From assembly GCA_030431255.1 (NCBI GenBank), contig JAUIJL010000008.1:248001-312000 (forward strand): a DNA stretch of 64,000 nucleotides, in the 5' to 3' direction. Shown piece after piece: positions 41,435-50,941 of this stretch. The notes beneath the pieces were generated by a model. It saw nothing but the letters and a program-made list of their open reading frames with translations. It was not told the origin of the DNA and made no database searches. The translations under genes were made by a program, and so were the position numbers. Positions within the stretch are counted from its first letter, which is position 1, and each line of letters starts with the position of its first letter. The stretch is from Thermoanaerobaculia bacterium (GTDB lineage Bacteria > Acidobacteriota > Thermoanaerobaculia > Multivoradales > J023).

Positions 41435-43348
41435 TCAGCCTTCGGGGTCGCGCAGGCCGTGACGGATCAATCGACGTCGCAGGGCGTCCCGCGAGATGCC
41501 CAGGATGCGCGCCGCCTCGGTCAACACACCGTCGGTTCGGGCCATGGCTTCTTCGATTGCCATCTTTTCTAAGCCGGCGAGCTCCAAGGTAGGAAGGTTC
41601 AAGGAGGTAGAAGGGTCCGACGACGGGCCAGCGCTCTCCTTCTGCTTAGCGTCCGGGGACGGCGGCCGCCGGCGCTCGCGAATCTCGGGAGAGAGACAAA
41701 CCGAGTCGATCGCCGATCCCGGATCCGCCACGTAAGCCAAGCCGCGCACAGTGTGCTCCAGCTCCCGCACGTTGCCCGGCCAATGGTAGTCGGAAAGGGC
41801 CTGCATGGCTTTGACGGTGACCCCTTGGATCGGTTTGCCGATCTCCCGGCTGAAGCGCCGTAGGAAGAGCTCCACCAGCAACGGGATGTCTTCGCGACGC
41901 TCCGCCAGGGTCGGAAGACGCAACACATATCCCGCCAAGCGATAGTAGAGATCTCGCCGGAATCCGCCGTCGTCCATGGCCCGCGACAGCTCGTTGTGGG
42001 TCGCCGACACCACCCGGACGTCCACCGGCGTCGCCCGTCCGCCCACGGGTTGGACCTCTTTCTCTTGCAGCACCCTCAGCAGCTTGGCCTGGAGCTGGGC
42101 GGGCATATCGCCGATTTCGTCCAGAAAGAGCGTGCCGCCGTCGGCTTGTTGAATACGACCGACCCGCGCGGACACGCCCGTGGCGACGCCCTTGGCAATG
42201 CCGAAAAGCTCCGCCTCCAGCAGCTCCGACGGAATGGCCGCGCAGTTGATGGCCACCAGCGGACCGTCGGCGCGGCTGGAAGACAAATGCAGGGTGCGAG
42301 CCAGGAGCTCCTTGCCCACGCCCGTGTCGCCGATGATCAGCACGGGCACGTCTCCCTGGGTGAGGTAGCTCATTTGGGAGTAGACGGCGGTGATGGCCGG
42401 GCTGTCACCCGGCAGATAGCCCTGGGGAAAAACCAGCTCCCTGTGGTTCCCCCGATGGCCGGAGTCGACGTAGGACGGGCCGGAGGACGCCCGCTCGGGA
42501 CGGGCCCGACAAAGGGCCAGCCACTGAGCCACCGCCGCCGTCAGCCGGTCGGCCCAAGGGGCGTCCCGGGCGCCGGCCGTCCACAGCCTGAGCTGCTCCC
42601 CGGCTTCCGTGGACGACCAAGTCACGAGGGTGTCCGGTTGCTCGACACCCCGCTCCTGGCCTGAGTCGGACGGCAAGTCGAGCCGCTCCAGACGGCTCAG
42701 CTGCTCCGGGTCGATGTCTCCGAGGCAGGCGAGCATCACGGAATTCGAGGATCGACGCGCGACCAACGCGGCGGCCCGCGCACCCAACGCTTCCAGCAGG
42801 TGGCGTAAGGCTCCCGCGGTGTCCGGCGGCGAAGGGACGAGCAGGGCGGCCATGAGCCGGTCCAGCACCGCCACCAGGGCTTCGGCGGACGGCGGGCCGG
42901 AGGACGGCACCGCTTTGGCTTGGGTGGTACGGGAAGGCACGGCGGAGGGCCCGGACGACGACAAGGCCACGGCCAAGTCGGCGTCTGCGGGGTCCAAACG
43001 GTCCACCTTGAGAGCGACGCCGCAAATGCCGATGACATCGCCCAGGCGTAGGACCGCGGATTGCACGGCGGCTCCGTTGATCGAGGTGCCGTTCTTGCTC
43101 CCGAGGTCCTTGAGCACCAGGTTCGAGCCCTGGCTGATGATCTCGGCATGGCGCCGAGAGATGCCCGGTGCCTGGATCGAGACGTCGTTGTCGGCCCGGC
43201 TGCCGATGCCGTTGATGCCCGCGTAGAGCGGGAAGGAGCGGCGTCGCTGATCGATCAACGAGATCAAACGATAGGGCGACACGGGCCGTCGACCCACGGC
43301 GGGATCGGGGTCTTGGGAGCGGCTCGGGTGAATATTCGATTCAGTCAT
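41435..43348 (-). CDS. FHA-domain AAA+ activator of the sigma54-activator family with degenerate GAFTGA loop
   Basis: 637 residues; ATG 43348 overlaps the kinase stop by 8 nt. FHA domain (about 30-110: GIGSRADNDVSIQAPGISRRHAEI, LGSKNGTSINGA), which binds phosphothreonine peptides. A GAF-like middle (150-290) follows, then AAA+ with Walker A GDTGVGKE, Walker [12 protein letters not shown] and the arginine-finger region FRRDLYYRL. The C-terminus has a Fis-type helix-turn-helix (LTEAARILGISRDALRRRL). The sigma54-contact loop, normally GAFTGA, reads GVATGV. That makes canonical sigma54 remodelling doubtful. It is coupled to the upstream Ser/Thr kinase, which may phosphorylate its partner or ligand. 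Confidence 0.9.
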   Translation of the reverse strand: MTESNIHPSRSQDPDPAVGRRPVSPYRLISLIDQRRRSFPLYAGINGIGSRADNDVSIQAPGISRRHAEIISQGSNLVLKDLGSKNGTSINGAAVQSAVLRLGDVIGICGVALKVDRLDPADADLAVALSSSGPSAVPSRTTQAKAVPSSGPPSAEALVAVLDRLMAALLVPSPPDTAGALRHLLEALGARAAALVARRSSNSVMLACLGDIDPEQLSRLERLDLPSDSGQERGVEQPDTLVTWSSTEAGEQLRLWTAGARDAPWADRLTAAVAQWLALCRARPERASSGPSYVDSGHRGNHRELVFPQGYLPGDSPAITAVYSQMSYLTQGDVPVLIIGDTGVGKELLARTLHLSSSRADGPLVAINCAAIPSELLEAELFGIAKGVATGVSARVGRIQQADGGTLFLDEIGDMPAQLQAKLLRVLQEKEVQPVGGRATPVDVRVVSATHNELSRAMDDGGFRRDLYYRLAGYVLRLPTLAERREDIPLLVELFLRRFSREIGKPIQGVTVKAMQALSDYHWPGNVRELEHTVRGLAYVADPGSAIDSVCLSPEIRERRRPPSPDAKQKESAGPSSDPSTSLNLPTLELAGLEKMAIEEAMARTDGVLTEAARILGISRDALRRRLIRHGLRDPEG

Positions 43349-46190
43349 GGGAAGGCTTCTCCGATGGCAATGGGCTCTGGGGCGACCCTCCATGGGCCGC
43401 CAGCCAATCTTCGACAGCCTTCTTGCCCCGGGAGCCGGCGGTTCCCTGGGCCCCGTAGAGCTCCAGAGCACGTTCCGCACGGCGGCGGGCCTGGGCCGGA
43501 TCCGACACCGTAAGAGCCTCCGCCAAACGCCGATGCACCATGGCGAGATCGAGGGGGCTGGCCTGATCCGAAGACTGCCAAACCCCCAAGACATGCTCGA
43601 ATCGTGCCACCGCTTCGGCGGATCTTCCCGAAGCGGCGAGGTGCTCCCCCTCCGCCAGGTCCACCCAAACGGAGAAATAGTGCCCCGGGGTCATACTCGA
43701 GCGCAATCGATGCATCAGCTGGGACGCCTCTTGGAGCCGGTCGGCACCCACCAGGGCCCGTGCCAGGTTGATGCGCGGCACCAGGCTGCTCTGTCCGAGG
43801 TGGCCGTAGACCTCCGTCGCCCGACGCAGGCTCTGGACCGCTGCCTCTGTGTCACCGATTTCCAGAAGGGAGTCGCCCAGGTAGTTCAACACCTCGGCGA
43901 CTTTGCCGCTTTGCTCTCCCCGCAGCTCGCGCCACAGCTCCAGGCTCTGCTCCATATGCTCGATGCCTGCACGATCTCGGCCCAGGCGCACCTCGGCGTA
44001 TCCCAGGTCCGCGAGCACCCTGGCGCGGTGAGAGGTTTTCTGGTCTCCGGCGATGCGCAGGCTGCCCGAAAGGTAGTCGGCGGCCTGCTCGTATTGCCCG
44101 AGCTGTAAAAGGATGTTGGCCAGCTGCTGCTGCACGGAGCCGATGTCGGGGTGATCGGCTCGGAGATGGGCTCGACGAGCTTCCAGGGCCCGTCTGAAAG
44201 AAGCGATTGCGCCTTGAAACTCCCCTTTCTGGGCTTGGATGGTGCCGAGGGTAGCGATCATGCTGGCGGTGTCGGGGTGGTCGGGCCCATAGAGCTGCTC
44301 GCTCAGCTCGATGGCCGACGCCACCGCCGCGGCCGCTTCTTCGAGGCGCCCCCGCGAGCGCAACAATCGTGCGTTGGCTTGCTGCCAGCGGATCAGTAGA
44401 CGGGGGTCGTCGTCGAGGCGTTGGATCACCGCCCGGGCTTCCCGTTGCCATGGGTCGGCCGCTTCACCGGAGGTGTGACCATCGCCTGCCAACCACATGA
44501 GCCCGTGCAACGCTTCGGCTCGGACGGTATCGTGGCGGCCGGCGTCGGCGTGGTGTCGGGCCTCTAGGTAGGCGGCCTGGGCGGCCTCTGAGCGCGACGC
44601 CCGATAGTGGGCCGCCCCCAGCTCGAGGGCGACCTCTGCGATGAGCGGCGAATAGCCGGATGCCCGGGCGTCGGTATCGGCTCGCTCGGTCGCCGCCAGA
44701 TGGCGGTCGTAGCGCCCGGCGGCGCGAAAAGCCCGAGCTTCCGCCATGCGTCCACGGATCTCGGCGACCTCTTGCTTGAGCTCCGGCTCAATGCCCACCG
44801 GCAGGGTCAAGCGGCGGACGTCCGAGCAAGCGTCCAAGCTGCTCAGGTGCGAGCTGGCGTGCTCGGCCCGGGCGGCCAGGGTGTCGTCCGCTTCCGTGAA
44901 CAGCTCCGCCAAGGCTCCCAGCTCCAATCGACGCTCTTCCAGGCAGGCCATGCGAAGGTCCAGCAGCTCGCTGGACTGCTCGTGGCGCACGTGGGTGGCC
45001 TCACAGACCTCTGAGTAGAGCCCTTGCCATCGCGCGGCGAATCGGTCCAGGTTGGCGGCGGAGGCTTGCCACACGGCGTCGTGCTGCGGGCCGAGATCGT
45101 CAAAGGCCCGTTGACCCGCCGCCCGTACGCGGTCGTCCCACACGCCGACCAATTTGCCGGCGCCGGACGCGCAGGCGGGTTCTTGGAGCAGCCCGTAGGT
45201 CAGCAGAGCCGCCGCGACACCGACCCCCAGGGTCGGCCACAACCACCTGCGTCGCGACTCGGTGTGACGGGAAAGGGTGTCCAAAAGCTCGGATAAGGAA
45301 GGGTGTCGGTCTTCGGGCTCGGCTTTCAAACCCTTGACCAACGCCTGTTGCACGCCGGCGGGAATGCGTTGCTCCGTGCCCGTGGGTGGATTCGGCCCCC
45401 GGCGGATGAGCGCCATCAGGTCGGCCCGCTGCTCGGAGGCGAAGGGGTGCGCACCGTAGAGCGCTTCCCACAGGGCGACGCAGAAGGCGAATTGATCGCT
45501 GCGGGCGTCGGCCCGTTTTCCCTGGTGCTGCTCCGGCGCCATATATCTCGGGGTGCCGAAGACCCGCCCTTCCCGGGTCAGCCGGCGATGGAGCAACGAA
45601 GGCTCGGCCGCGGGGTCGGAGCGTTCCGGCTGCTCGTTCTTTTCCGCCGCGGCCCCTTGGGCGAGACCGAAGTCCAGCACCCGGACCCGGCCGTCCTCCC
45701 CCACCCGCACGTTGGACGGCTTGAAATCCCGATGGGCTAGGCCGGCGCGATGCACCGCCGCCAGACCCCGTCCGGCCTCGATGAAGTGAACCACCACCTC
45801 GCGCCAGGTCCGCGGCTCGTCCACCAACCAGGCGGCCAAGTCCACGCCCTTCACCAGCTCCATGGCCAGGAAGACCTGGCGGTCCACGGACCCCACGTCG
45901 TGCACCGCCACGACATTGGGATGCACCACCTTGGCCAGGGCCTGGGCCTCGCGGATCAACCGCAGACGGGCCTCCTCACCGTCCTGGCGGGTGGAGGCCG
46001 GCAGCACCTTCAGCGCCACCTGACGGTCGAGCTCGGGATCGTAGGCGGCGTAGACCACGCCCATGCCGCCGGCGCCGATTTCTTCCAGCACCACATAGCG
46101 GCCGAGGTCGTCGCCGCGGCTCAGGATGCCCAGGAGGTCCGGTGCCGGACCGCCGTAGGTCGCCGTTTGGGTGGAGTCGTCGATGGTCAT
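43341..46190 (-). CDS. Transmembrane Ser/Thr protein kinase with TPR tail
   Basis: 949 residues from ATG 46190. Hanks-type kinase domain (30-300): glycine loop EEIGAGGMGVVYAA, VALKVL lysine, catalytic HRDFKPSNV, DFG in RVLDFGLA, and GTPRYMAPEQ. One membrane helix (LWPTLGVGVAAALLTYGLL, about 316-334) is followed by an outer region of about 600 residues with TPR units (SMIATLGTIQAQKGEFQGAI and others). It is the first gene of a two-gene leftward operon with the FHA activator. It is divergent from a secreted LamG/Ig protein whose upstream region has a sigma54-type promoter. Likely a sensor controlling that operon's partner genes. Confidence 0.93.
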   Translation of the reverse strand: MTIDDSTQTATYGGPAPDLLGILSRGDDLGRYVVLEEIGAGGMGVVYAAYDPELDRQVALKVLPASTRQDGEEARLRLIREAQALAKVVHPNVVAVHDVGSVDRQVFLAMELVKGVDLAAWLVDEPRTWREVVVHFIEAGRGLAAVHRAGLAHRDFKPSNVRVGEDGRVRVLDFGLAQGAAAEKNEQPERSDPAAEPSLLHRRLTREGRVFGTPRYMAPEQHQGKRADARSDQFAFCVALWEALYGAHPFASEQRADLMALIRRGPNPPTGTEQRIPAGVQQALVKGLKAEPEDRHPSLSELLDTLSRHTESRRRWLWPTLGVGVAAALLTYGLLQEPACASGAGKLVGVWDDRVRAAGQRAFDDLGPQHDAVWQASAANLDRFAARWQGLYSEVCEATHVRHEQSSELLDLRMACLEERRLELGALAELFTEADDTLAARAEHASSHLSSLDACSDVRRLTLPVGIEPELKQEVAEIRGRMAEARAFRAAGRYDRHLAATERADTDARASGYSPLIAEVALELGAAHYRASRSEAAQAAYLEARHHADAGRHDTVRAEALHGLMWLAGDGHTSGEAADPWQREARAVIQRLDDDPRLLIRWQQANARLLRSRGRLEEAAAAVASAIELSEQLYGPDHPDTASMIATLGTIQAQKGEFQGAIASFRRALEARRAHLRADHPDIGSVQQQLANILLQLGQYEQAADYLSGSLRIAGDQKTSHRARVLADLGYAEVRLGRDRAGIEHMEQSLELWRELRGEQSGKVAEVLNYLGDSLLEIGDTEAAVQSLRRATEVYGHLGQSSLVPRINLARALVGADRLQEASQLMHRLRSSMTPGHYFSVWVDLAEGEHLAASGRSAEAVARFEHVLGVWQSSDQASPLDLAMVHRRLAEALTVSDPAQARRRAERALELYGAQGTAGSRGKKAVEDWLAAHGGSPQSPLPSEKPSHD

Positions 46191-46290
46191 GGCATCAGGG
46201 CCGCGCGCATTTCCGTGGGCGAGCGCGCGGATCCGCGCGGCGAATCGTGCGACCGATCCACAAAAGTCTTTGAAATCAAGCGTTTGGCCG

Positions 46291-46307
46291 TTGGCACCGG
46301 CATTGCT
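46291..46307 (+). promoter_or_regulatory. Sigma54-type -24/-12 promoter
   Basis: TTGGCACCGGCATTGCT: GG at 46293-46294 and GC at 46305-46306 are separated by the required 10 nt, and TGGCAC and TTGCT match the consensus almost fully. It lies 88 bp before the start codon of the LamG/Ig gene. The 46191-46394 gap holds no other gene. Confidence 0.8.
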
Positions 46308-46394
46308 CTTGGGTCAGGGCGACGACGATCGAAACATCGAGCGTCAGCAGAGCGGCAAACCTTTCAACTCCCTCACAACAAAGGAAATACGAAC

Positions 46395-49300
46395 ATGTCT
46401 AAGGAACGCAGGATAACACGCCCGAATTCACTCACCTCCTTACCCGATCGTCGGCTCGCGACGCTTCCGGCACGCTTCGGTCTGCTCATCTTGCTTTGTT
46501 TCATGCCCCTGAGCGCGTGGGCTCAGCCCGCAGGCCAGGCGATCGATCCCGCGGGGCATTGGGATTTTGAGGACGGCGAACGATTGGGTCACGACTCGAC
46601 CGCTCAAGGCCGCGACGGCGAGGCCTTCGGCGGCGCCGAGCAAACCGCCGGTCGACATCCCGAAGAAAAGGCGCTGGCCCTGGACGGCACGGGGTATATC
46701 GCGATCGACCACCTGGGGGCCGATCTGAACCTGGTGTCGGAATTCACGGTGGAAGCCTGGGTCAAGGTCGACGCCCACAACGACAATATCTTCCGCCTGC
46801 GCCAACCCGTGGGTTTGGGCAGCCATCGTCTCCAGGTCGCCAACTATGCCGATGGCGACGGCTGGGAAACCTTGGTGGCCGATCCCCTGCCGCCCCTGGG
46901 TCGTTGGTACCACTTGGTGGGCGTCTTCGATCACGGTGAGGCGCGCATCTACATCGACGGCGAGCTCAACACCTCCACCACCCTGCCGTTCCAACAAACC
47001 AGCGGCACTTCCTACGCCAATTGGGCCCTCGGCGCTCGGGTGCCCGGCGGTGGCGGCAATGCCGCGGATCAATTCTTCGTCGGTTCCATCGACGACGTGA
47101 AGGTGTATTTCAAAGCCCTCGACGAAGCGGCGGTCAAGCTGGCCTCCAACCGTCGGCCGATGGCCGCGGACGACTCCAACCTCACCGAGATCGGCGAGTG
47201 TGTGGACATCGACGTCTTGAGCAACGACTCCGATCCCGACGGCGATTCGCTGGCCCTGGCGTCCCCGGCGATCGTCGAGCCGCCGACCATGGGCACGGCC
47301 ACCGCCATGGACGAGCGCACGATCAAATATTGCCCCTGGAGCGAGACCCTGGGCTCCGACACCTTCCGCTACGAGGTGGTCGACGGCCGCGGCGGCAGCG
47401 CCACCGCCCTAGTGACCATCGACGTCGGCGTGGACTCCTTTGCCGACCAAGAGCGCACCCTGCAGATCATGGAGGTGGGCTCCGGCTGGCAACGCCTGCG
47501 GGTCCGGGATCCGGAGACCGAGAACATGGTGCAAGACGAGCTGCTCGCTGTGTGGCGTCACGGTATCGACAGCGCGCCGCTCACCGCCGCTCAAAAAGCC
47601 GAGCTGCTGGAAGATTTCGGCGCCGTCGATCCCCAGGGACCGTCCGACAATGCGGATCTCTTGGACAACGACGTGATCCTGATCGATCTCACCGCCGAGG
47701 CTCAGGCCCAGCAAGCCCTGGCGGCGGGCCTCCTGCCGGACAAGGCGGCCAAGGGCTGCTTCGGCTGGAACGACAAGGAGAAAACCAAGAGCTACGGCTT
47801 CAACGAGTGGGGTTACAGCAAGGATTTCACCCTGACGGACCACATCAACGGCAATTTCTCCGTGACCCTACCCTTCCACGGCCAAGCGACGATCGAATTT
47901 CGCTATCGCATCAAAAAGGCCGCTTGTATTCCGTATAAATTCAAGTTTAAGGATTTCCGCACCTACGGCAATGTGACCGTCGACGGCGATTCCGGTCTCG
48001 GCGCCCAGGTGACCCTGAACGGCCATTGGGCCAAGGAATGGCACCTGGCGGAGCCCAAGCTCGGGGACGTGACCTTCTACATCGGCCCGGTGCCCGTGCG
48101 GGTGAAATTCACCCTGCCCATCGACGTCGGTGTGGAGCTCAACGCCCGCGTCACCGGCTCGATCGGTGTGACCTCGGACTTCTCCGCCGAAGGCACCTTC
48201 GACTACACCTGCACCAAGAGCAATTGCACGGGCTCCAGCCAGCTGACCCGGAATTTCAGCTCCGACCAGCTCACCGGAAGCTTGGAAGCGGAGATCGACG
48301 CCAAGGCCTACGCCAAGGTCCAGGTGAAAGCGGCGGTCTACGACGACAGCATCCTCTACGCCCAGGCCGGCTTGAAGCCCTACGTGGAAGCGGAGCTGTG
48401 GGGCTACTACGGCAACCATTGCGGTGACGGTGACGGCGACAGCCACAACGAGACCGTCCGCGCCCTGGTGGTGGGCGTCGACGCCGGCTTCGACTACGTC
48501 TACGGCTACGGCGGTTGGATTCCCGATCGCTCCTTCACCTCCACCGGTCCGCGGTTCTATCTCGGCTGGTGGGACCTCTTGGGCGAAGGCGGCTCCGACG
48601 CTCTGTCGCCCATGTTGCTCGGCCCCGACACCCTGGATCGCCATGAGGTCGGCGAGTACACGGTCAAGATGCGGCCCTGTTATCCCTACAGTGAGCCAGT
48701 GAATTTCGCCATGCTGCCGGGCACCTGGAACGGCGAGATGTCGATCGCCGCACCCCAAAGCACGGATCCGCTGGAGAGCCAGAGCGTGGTCAGCCGCTCG
48801 TTCCCCACGGCCCAGCCCTACGATTTGCGGGTGACCGCCTGGAGCGACGGCAAGGGTCGGCAGCTGCGCATGCCCTTCAACCGTCGAATTCGGGTCCAGG
48901 TGCCGCAATCGGCGCCGGTGCTGACCCAACAGCCCGTCGCGCTGACGGTGATCGAAGGTCAGGACGCCTCGTTCTCGGCGGCGGCCACCGGTGGCGGCTT
49001 GTCCTACCGCTGGCAGAAGAACGGCACCAACCTGAGTGACGGCGGGGGCATCTCCGGCGCCACCACCGACACCTTGACCTTGACCAGCGTCTCGATGGCC
49101 GACGCTGGGGACTACCGCGTGCGGGTCAGCAATAGCGTCGGCACGGTCACCAGTAACCCTGCTCACTTGACCGTCGACGCACCGGCGCCCGACATCCACG
49201 TGCGTCAAGCCTGGGACCTACTCCCTGTGCCCGATGCCGGCTCGTTCACCTTCCCCGATCCGGTGGTGCGCTTGGTGCCGACCTCCCGACGGTTTGAGAT

Positions 49301-49889
49301 CCAGAATCTGGGCACCCAACCGTTGAATCTGTCGAGCATCCAGCTGGTCAGCGGCCAGTGTTTCCACCAAATCGAGGATCCGGACGCCACGATCGAGGCC
49401 GGTGCATCGACCTTCTTCCGGGTGCGTCTGCATTGCGCATCGGTGGGCACCTTCCAAGGGGCGGTGACCATCGGGAGCAACGACCCCGATGAGAATCCCT
49501 ACACCTTCGGTCTTCAAGGCACGGTGATCCCCGAGGACGCCGACATCGAGATCGCTCAGGCTTGGGACGGCACGGTGATCCCGAGCGGCGGTTCCTTCAC
49601 CTTCCCGGAAACCACGCCCGTGGGCACGCCCATTTCCCGCGCGTTCGAGATCTTCAACCGCGGTGTTGGGGACTTGGTGCTCACCAACCCGAGCTCGGGC
49701 GTCAGCGGTCAGTGCATGCTGCAAATCGTGGATCCCGATCAGACCATCCCGGCCGGTAGCTCGACGCTGTTCCGAGTCCGCTTGCATTGTGCCCAAGCCG
49801 GCACCTTCACGGGCGCGGTCAGCTTCGGCTCCAATGATCCCGACGAGGATCCGTACACCTTCTCGGTGACCGGCACGGTCACGCCTTAG
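46395..49889 (+). CDS. Large secreted LamG/VCBS/Ig/choice-of-anchor-D protein
   Basis: 1164 residues from ATG 46395 (AAGGAAA upstream); signal peptide FGLLILLCFMPLSAWAQ. LamG domain (40-240: GHWDFEDGERLGHDSTAQGR, FTVEAWVKVD). A VCBS/cadherin-like unit follows (ADDSNLTEIGECVDIDVLS). A unique beta-rich region (330-830) has Cys-containing motifs (CFGWNDKEKTKSYGFNEWG). Then an Ig-like domain (LTQQPVALTVIEGQDASF, YRWQKNGTNL) and two choice-of-anchor-D repeats (GSFTFPDPVV, TFFRVRLHCASVGTF, VTIGSNDPDENPYTFGLQG). The protein is exported and probably a surface or extracellular scaffold. It lies downstream of a sigma54-type promoter, divergent from the kinase/FHA operon. Confidence 0.88.
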   Translation: MSKERRITRPNSLTSLPDRRLATLPARFGLLILLCFMPLSAWAQPAGQAIDPAGHWDFEDGERLGHDSTAQGRDGEAFGGAEQTAGRHPEEKALALDGTGYIAIDHLGADLNLVSEFTVEAWVKVDAHNDNIFRLRQPVGLGSHRLQVANYADGDGWETLVADPLPPLGRWYHLVGVFDHGEARIYIDGELNTSTTLPFQQTSGTSYANWALGARVPGGGGNAADQFFVGSIDDVKVYFKALDEAAVKLASNRRPMAADDSNLTEIGECVDIDVLSNDSDPDGDSLALASPAIVEPPTMGTATAMDERTIKYCPWSETLGSDTFRYEVVDGRGGSATALVTIDVGVDSFADQERTLQIMEVGSGWQRLRVRDPETENMVQDELLAVWRHGIDSAPLTAAQKAELLEDFGAVDPQGPSDNADLLDNDVILIDLTAEAQAQQALAAGLLPDKAAKGCFGWNDKEKTKSYGFNEWGYSKDFTLTDHINGNFSVTLPFHGQATIEFRYRIKKAACIPYKFKFKDFRTYGNVTVDGDSGLGAQVTLNGHWAKEWHLAEPKLGDVTFYIGPVPVRVKFTLPIDVGVELNARVTGSIGVTSDFSAEGTFDYTCTKSNCTGSSQLTRNFSSDQLTGSLEAEIDAKAYAKVQVKAAVYDDSILYAQAGLKPYVEAELWGYYGNHCGDGDGDSHNETVRALVVGVDAGFDYVYGYGGWIPDRSFTSTGPRFYLGWWDLLGEGGSDALSPMLLGPDTLDRHEVGEYTVKMRPCYPYSEPVNFAMLPGTWNGEMSIAAPQSTDPLESQSVVSRSFPTAQPYDLRVTAWSDGKGRQLRMPFNRRIRVQVPQSAPVLTQQPVALTVIEGQDASFSAAATGGGLSYRWQKNGTNLSDGGGISGATTDTLTLTSVSMADAGDYRVRVSNSVGTVTSNPAHLTVDAPAPDIHVRQAWDLLPVPDAGSFTFPDPVVRLVPTSRRFEIQNLGTQPLNLSSIQLVSGQCFHQIEDPDATIEAGASTFFRVRLHCASVGTFQGAVTIGSNDPDENPYTFGLQGTVIPEDADIEIAQAWDGTVIPSGGSFTFPETTPVGTPISRAFEIFNRGVGDLVLTNPSSGVSGQCMLQIVDPDQTIPAGSSTLFRVRLHCAQAGTFTGAVSFGSNDPDEDPYTFSVTGTVTP

Positions 49890-49895
49890 TTGTTG

Positions 49896-50091
49896 GAGCC
49901 CTCACCCCCCAGCCCCCTCTCCCGCACACGGTAGAGGGGGAGCCAGAGTGCCCGCCCAAGCTTCTTGGGCATATCAGAAAATGCTCTACGCCCGATCGGT
50001 TTAAAACTACCTTCAATCGCGCGCGCGGAGCGCAAGCAATCATTCCCCCCTCTCCCGCTTCGGGAGAGGGGGGTTAGGGGGGTGAGGGCTC
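49896..50091. repeat. MITE/REP-like inverted-repeat element between convergent genes
   Basis: Outer inverted repeats of about 29-31 bp (49896-49924 and 50061-50091, starting GAGCCCTCACCCCCC and ending GGGGGGTGAGGGCTC) enclose about 136 bp. The right arm forms its own perfect 13-bp hairpin (CCCCCCTCTCCCG, CTT, CGGGAGAGGGGGG; 50045-50073). No transposase is encoded. The element fills nearly all the gap between the stops at 49889 and 50097, so it may also end transcription in both directions. Confidence 0.8.
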
Positions 50092-50096
50092 TCCTC

Positions 50097-50924
50097 TCAT
50101 CGGCCTCCCGCGGTCACCGGTTCCTCGGGCCCGAAGCTCTGTCGTAAGAATTTGGCCCTTAGCGAATGCACGCTATTCGACGATTTCTTTGATCGGTGGC
50201 TGAAGAATAACCGGCCGCTGATCATCTCCACCTCGACTTCCGGCAGGTCAGGATCCGGGTGCAGGATCTTCAAATACGGTGTGCAGACCACGAAACCATC
50301 AGAGCATTGGACCGACTCGGCAAAGAGGGGACTGACCACCGACCGCTTGTCGACCTCGTCTCGCCAAGCCTGCACCTTGCCGAGGGGCGCGAAGGGCTCG
50401 AAACCCGCCGGCGCGTCGGCGTCGGTGAAGGCGGTCTCTTTCCATCCCTCCGGCAGATAGTAGGCCGAGAAAATCCTGGTGAGGCGGCCGTCCTTGCGCC
50501 GTTGGGAGATCAGCTTCACCACTGGATCCGGCAGCTCTTGATCGGCGGCGCTCCACAGCGATCGATCGATGTTTTTGGTTTCCAAAGGGTCCAAGGTGCT
50601 CCACCGCTGGATCAACCGGCCGTCGTGAGCCCGTTGATCACAGACGCCGGCGACCACCACCTCCCGGGTTTCGGCCCTTGAGCTGCTACCCCGATATCGT
50701 TTGATCCACAGATGCCGAAAGGCCCGACATTGAACCGTGAAGTCCGGAGCGGTCACCGTGACCCCGTGGATCAGACCATTGTTGGCCCGCTCACAGCTGA
50801 CGTGCCCGGGAATGTCCATGCAGGGGTTGCGGGGCGGTGAGCTCGGATTTTCTTGGGCTTTCGACGAGGTCGCCGGGATCAGCAGGCTGATCAGCAGGGG
50901 CAAGATGCATTTGATGGATGACAT
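50097..50924 (-). CDS. Exported protein of unknown function
   Basis: 275 residues; ATG 50924 follows AGAGGAG at 5 nt. Signal peptide CILPLLISLLIPATSSKAQ. The mature part has six or more Cys (NPCMDIPGHVSCERAN, FTVQCRAFRHLWIKRY, VVAGVCDQRAHDG, SVQCSDGFVVCTPYLKI), suggesting disulfides. No known domain. It starts 17 bp after the stop of the 51862 gene, so these two are one unit. It is the only one of the unknown proteins between 50 and 57 kb with an export signal. Confidence 0.7.
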   Translation of the reverse strand: MSSIKCILPLLISLLIPATSSKAQENPSSPPRNPCMDIPGHVSCERANNGLIHGVTVTAPDFTVQCRAFRHLWIKRYRGSSSRAETREVVVAGVCDQRAHDGRLIQRWSTLDPLETKNIDRSLWSAADQELPDPVVKLISQRRKDGRLTRIFSAYYLPEGWKETAFTDADAPAGFEPFAPLGKVQAWRDEVDKRSVVSPLFAESVQCSDGFVVCTPYLKILHPDPDLPEVEVEMISGRLFFSHRSKKSSNSVHSLRAKFLRQSFGPEEPVTAGGR

Positions 50925-50941
50925 GGCGGCTCCTCTAAGGT

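Noticed and set aside
45750-46394. Longer N-terminus for the LamG/Ig protein
   Set aside because: The frame is open upstream, but that part is antisense to the kinase; ATG 46395 begins a signal peptide and lies after the sigma54-type promoter.
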